Shown piece by piece: positions 6,746 through 8,019 of a stretch of DNA of 8,019 nucleotides (the stretch's first letter is position 1; every line of letters starts with the position of its first letter). The notes under the pieces are model-generated. The model was given only the letters and a program-made list of their open reading frames with translations. It did not search any database and was not told where the DNA came from. The stretch comes from Tissierellia bacterium (lineage in GTDB: Bacteria > Bacillota_A > Clostridia > Tissierellales > Peptoniphilaceae): assembly GCA_012728775.1 (NCBI GenBank), contig JAAYEN010000257.1:1-8019 (forward strand), read 5' to 3'. The translations under genes and the position numbers were made by a program.

Positions 6746-6760
6746 TGCGAGAATGTCGCA
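6746..6760 (+). repeat. Small hairpin in the 5' leader of the ferredoxin mRNA
   Basis: TGCGA (6746-6750) and TCGCA (6756-6760) are perfect complements around a five-base loop, GAATG. This is a local GC-rich patch in very AT-rich DNA, lying between the likely transcription start and the Shine-Dalgarno sequence, which begins seven bases after it. It is too short to be convincing alone. It could protect the mRNA 5' end or be a protein-binding site. Confidence 0.3.
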
Positions 6761-6767
6761 AGGAATT

Positions 6768-6775
6768 AAGGAGGT
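6768..6775 (+). promoter_or_regulatory. Consensus Shine-Dalgarno that fixes a TTG start for the ferredoxin
   Basis: AAGGAGGT matches the 16S anti-Shine-Dalgarno over eight bases. The start codon it serves must be the TTG at 6779. An in-frame TAA at 6767-6769 prevents any earlier start, and the ferredoxin fold begins right after the TTG. Only four bases (TAAC) separate GGAGG from TTG, shorter than the usual 5-9. Strong pairing thus comes with a weak codon and tight spacing. Confidence 0.8.
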
Positions 6776-6778
6776 AAC

Positions 6779-7072
6779 TTGGAGTCGTATAAAATTTTTA
6801 TTTCGAATGAAAACATTTACATTGACTTGCTGCCAGGTGAACACATAGTCCAAGGTGTTGCTAGATATAATAGTAAACATTCTATGAATGGCTGTTGTGG
6901 CGGTGGTTGTGGAATATGTAGAATTAAAATTTCAAGTGGCGAATACACTACTAAGAAAATGAGCAGAAAGCAAGTCTCAGAAGAGGAAGAAAAAGAAGGA
7001 TATGCTCTAGGTTGTAGAGTTTTTCCAAAAAGTGACATGACAATAGAGTATGTAGGATTAAAAAATAGTTAA
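6779..7072 (+). CDS. xylT/dmpQ: XylT-type plant-like [2Fe-2S] ferredoxin for catechol 2,3-dioxygenase reactivation
   Basis: This is a small soluble electron carrier. In Pseudomonas, XylT re-reduces the active-site iron of catechol 2,3-dioxygenase after it oxidises to the inactive ferric form, for example during turnover of alkyl- or chlorocatechols. The 97 residues show the plant-type cluster pattern Cys39-x4-Cys44-x2-Cys47 with the fourth ligand Cys79 in YALGCRVFP. An additional Cys40 neighbours the first ligand. The loop GCCGGGCGIC and the following KKMSRKQVSEEE stretch strongly recall XylT/DmpQ (about 112 residues). It starts at TTG 6779, the first codon after an in-frame stop, with a perfect Shine-Dalgarno four bases away. 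It is the first gene of the second unit and lies 20 bases before the dioxygenase, its expected client. The reductase that would supply its electrons is not in the window. Confidence 0.9.
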   Translation: MESYKIFISNENIYIDLLPGEHIVQGVARYNSKHSMNGCCGGGCGICRIKISSGEYTTKKMSRKQVSEEEEKEGYALGCRVFPKSDMTIEYVGLKNS

Positions 7073-7092
7073 TTTAATTTAGGAGGAAGAAA

Positions 7093-8016
7093 ATGGCATT
7101 AACAGGTATTTTAAGAGCAGGATTATTCCAAATTAGAGTATTGGATCTAGAAGAAAGTGTAGAATTTTATCACGACAGACTAGGTTTAAACAACATGGGC
7201 AAAATTGGCGATGACAGAGTTATGATGAAAGGTTATGACGAATTCGACCATCACTCTTTCGTATTAAGAGAAGCTGATTCACCTGGAATTGATTTTATGT
7301 GCTTTAAAGCAGACAATGAAGAAACAGTGGCAGATGTAGTTAAGAAAAATGATGAACTATTTGGTTACGAAAGATTCGAAGTAAATGATCAACCTGGATT
7401 TGGAACTATACATATGTTTAAGTTACCAAATGGTCATACCATTGGAGTGTATAGCGAAGTGGAATTAGCAGAACAACATCCGATGATTCTTAACCCAAAA
7501 ATTTGGGACGAAGAACCTAGAGGAATGGCAGCTACATTATTCGATCATGCATTACTTGCAGGACCTAACCAAGGAGATTGCGTAAATTGGTTTGTAGATG
7601 TATTGGGAATGTCAATTACTGAAGTACTTTATACAGAAGATAAGGAAGCGTATATCTGTACTTGGTTAAGTGGAAATACTAGAGGCCATGACGTAGCCCT
7701 TCTAAACTTCCCAGAGCCGGGAAAACTTCACCATGCATCCTTTAAACTTGAAAGCTGGAATGACATTGGTAGAGCGGCAGATATTATGGCAAGATATGAC
7801 ATTAAAATTGACGCAGGGCCAATGAGACATGGTATCACAAGAGGACAAACAATTTATTTCTTTGACCCATCAGGAAATAGACTTGAAACATATGCTGGAG
7901 GATATGAATACTTCCCAGACGTACCACTAAGAGAGTGGACTGCAGATAAAGCAGGAGAAGGCATATTCTACTATACAAAAGAATTAAATGAGAGATTCTT
8001 AAATGTATTAACTTGA
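7093..8016 (+). CDS. xylE/dmpB: Catechol 2,3-dioxygenase (extradiol, XylE/DmpB family)
   Basis: This non-haem Fe(II) enzyme opens catechol next to the two hydroxyls using O2, giving 2-hydroxymuconic semialdehyde. The 307 residues equal the length of Pseudomonas XylE, and the sequence can be followed against it throughout. It has two vicinal-oxygen-chelate halves, the N-terminal one at about 8-120 and the catalytic C-terminal one at about 148-275. Iron ligands are His152 (FDHALL), His214 (LHHASF) and Glu265 (NRLETY). Second-sphere residues His199 (GHDVALL), His246 (MRHGITRG) and Tyr255 (TIYFFDPSGN) are all present at or within one position of XylE numbering. The start is ATG 7093 with AGGAGG at 7081-7086. 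The gene ends in tandem stops TGA TAA, three bases before the window edge, so its terminator is not visible. The active site looks intact, so an active O2-using enzyme is expected. Confidence 0.96.
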   Translation: MALTGILRAGLFQIRVLDLEESVEFYHDRLGLNNMGKIGDDRVMMKGYDEFDHHSFVLREADSPGIDFMCFKADNEETVADVVKKNDELFGYERFEVNDQPGFGTIHMFKLPNGHTIGVYSEVELAEQHPMILNPKIWDEEPRGMAATLFDHALLAGPNQGDCVNWFVDVLGMSITEVLYTEDKEAYICTWLSGNTRGHDVALLNFPEPGKLHHASFKLESWNDIGRAADIMARYDIKIDAGPMRHGITRGQTIYFFDPSGNRLETYAGGYEYFPDVPLREWTADKAGEGIFYYTKELNERFLNVLT

Positions 8017-8019
8017 TAA

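Noticed and set aside
6753..6848. Overlapping ATG frame in the ferredoxin leader and 5' end
   Set aside because: No Shine-Dalgarno precedes this ATG. It overlaps the ferredoxin in another frame, and its translation has no recognisable features.
1..8019. Mobile elements, CRISPR arrays, tRNA or rRNA genes
   Set aside because: No transposase or integrase motifs, direct-repeat arrays or RNA gene signatures were seen. The window is almost fully occupied by pathway and transporter genes.

Overview
The window holds most of a catechol meta-cleavage (extradiol) pathway together with a complete three-part TRAP transporter, all on the + strand. The DNA is very AT-rich. Arginine is written almost entirely with AGA, ATA is a common isoleucine codon, and most genes carry strong AGGAGG-type ribosome binding sites. 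One gene product is a lipoprotein with a short Gram-positive-style signal peptide. Together these point to a low-GC Firmicute, more likely of the Clostridia/Tissierellia type than Bacillus; this is an inference from composition, and no marker gene settles it.

Layout: (1) 72-6570 looks like one long operon. It contains 2-hydroxymuconic semialdehyde hydrolase (xylF/dmpD), a 2-oxopent-4-enoate hydratase-family protein (xylJ/dmpE), the TRAP genes dctP, dctQ and dctM, acylating acetaldehyde dehydrogenase (xylQ/dmpF) and 4-hydroxy-2-oxovalerate aldolase (xylK/dmpG). Stem-loops without U-tracts lie between genes 1 and 2 and between dctP and dctQ. dctQ/dctM and dmpF/dmpG are joined by one-base TAATG stop-start overlaps. 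(2) 6571-6778 is a regulatory gap. It holds a probable terminator hairpin, a near-perfect long inverted repeat, and a near-consensus sigma-A promoter (TTGACA, 17 bp, TATACT). (3) 6779-8016 is a second transcription unit: an XylT-type [2Fe-2S] ferredoxin with a TTG start, then catechol 2,3-dioxygenase (xylE/dmpB). The window ends three bases after the dioxygenase stop codon.

How the genes work together: the dioxygenase opens catechol with O2 to 2-hydroxymuconic semialdehyde, and the ferredoxin probably re-reduces dioxygenase iron that has oxidised. The hydrolase releases formate and 2-oxopent-4-enoate. The hydratase makes 4-hydroxy-2-oxovalerate, and the aldolase-dehydrogenase pair splits this to pyruvate and, through channelled acetaldehyde, acetyl-CoA plus NADH. 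The TRAP transporter probably imports a carboxylated precursor or pathway intermediate. The oxidative branch (semialdehyde dehydrogenase, tautomerase, a separate decarboxylase) and any enzyme that makes catechol are not in the window.

The individual enzymes are known families. The parts worth a second look are the O2-requiring ring cleavage in a clostridial-looking genome, the TRAP transporter inserted into the classical xylF-J-Q-K gene order, and the separately promoted ferredoxin-dioxygenase pair with a candidate operator over its -35 box.
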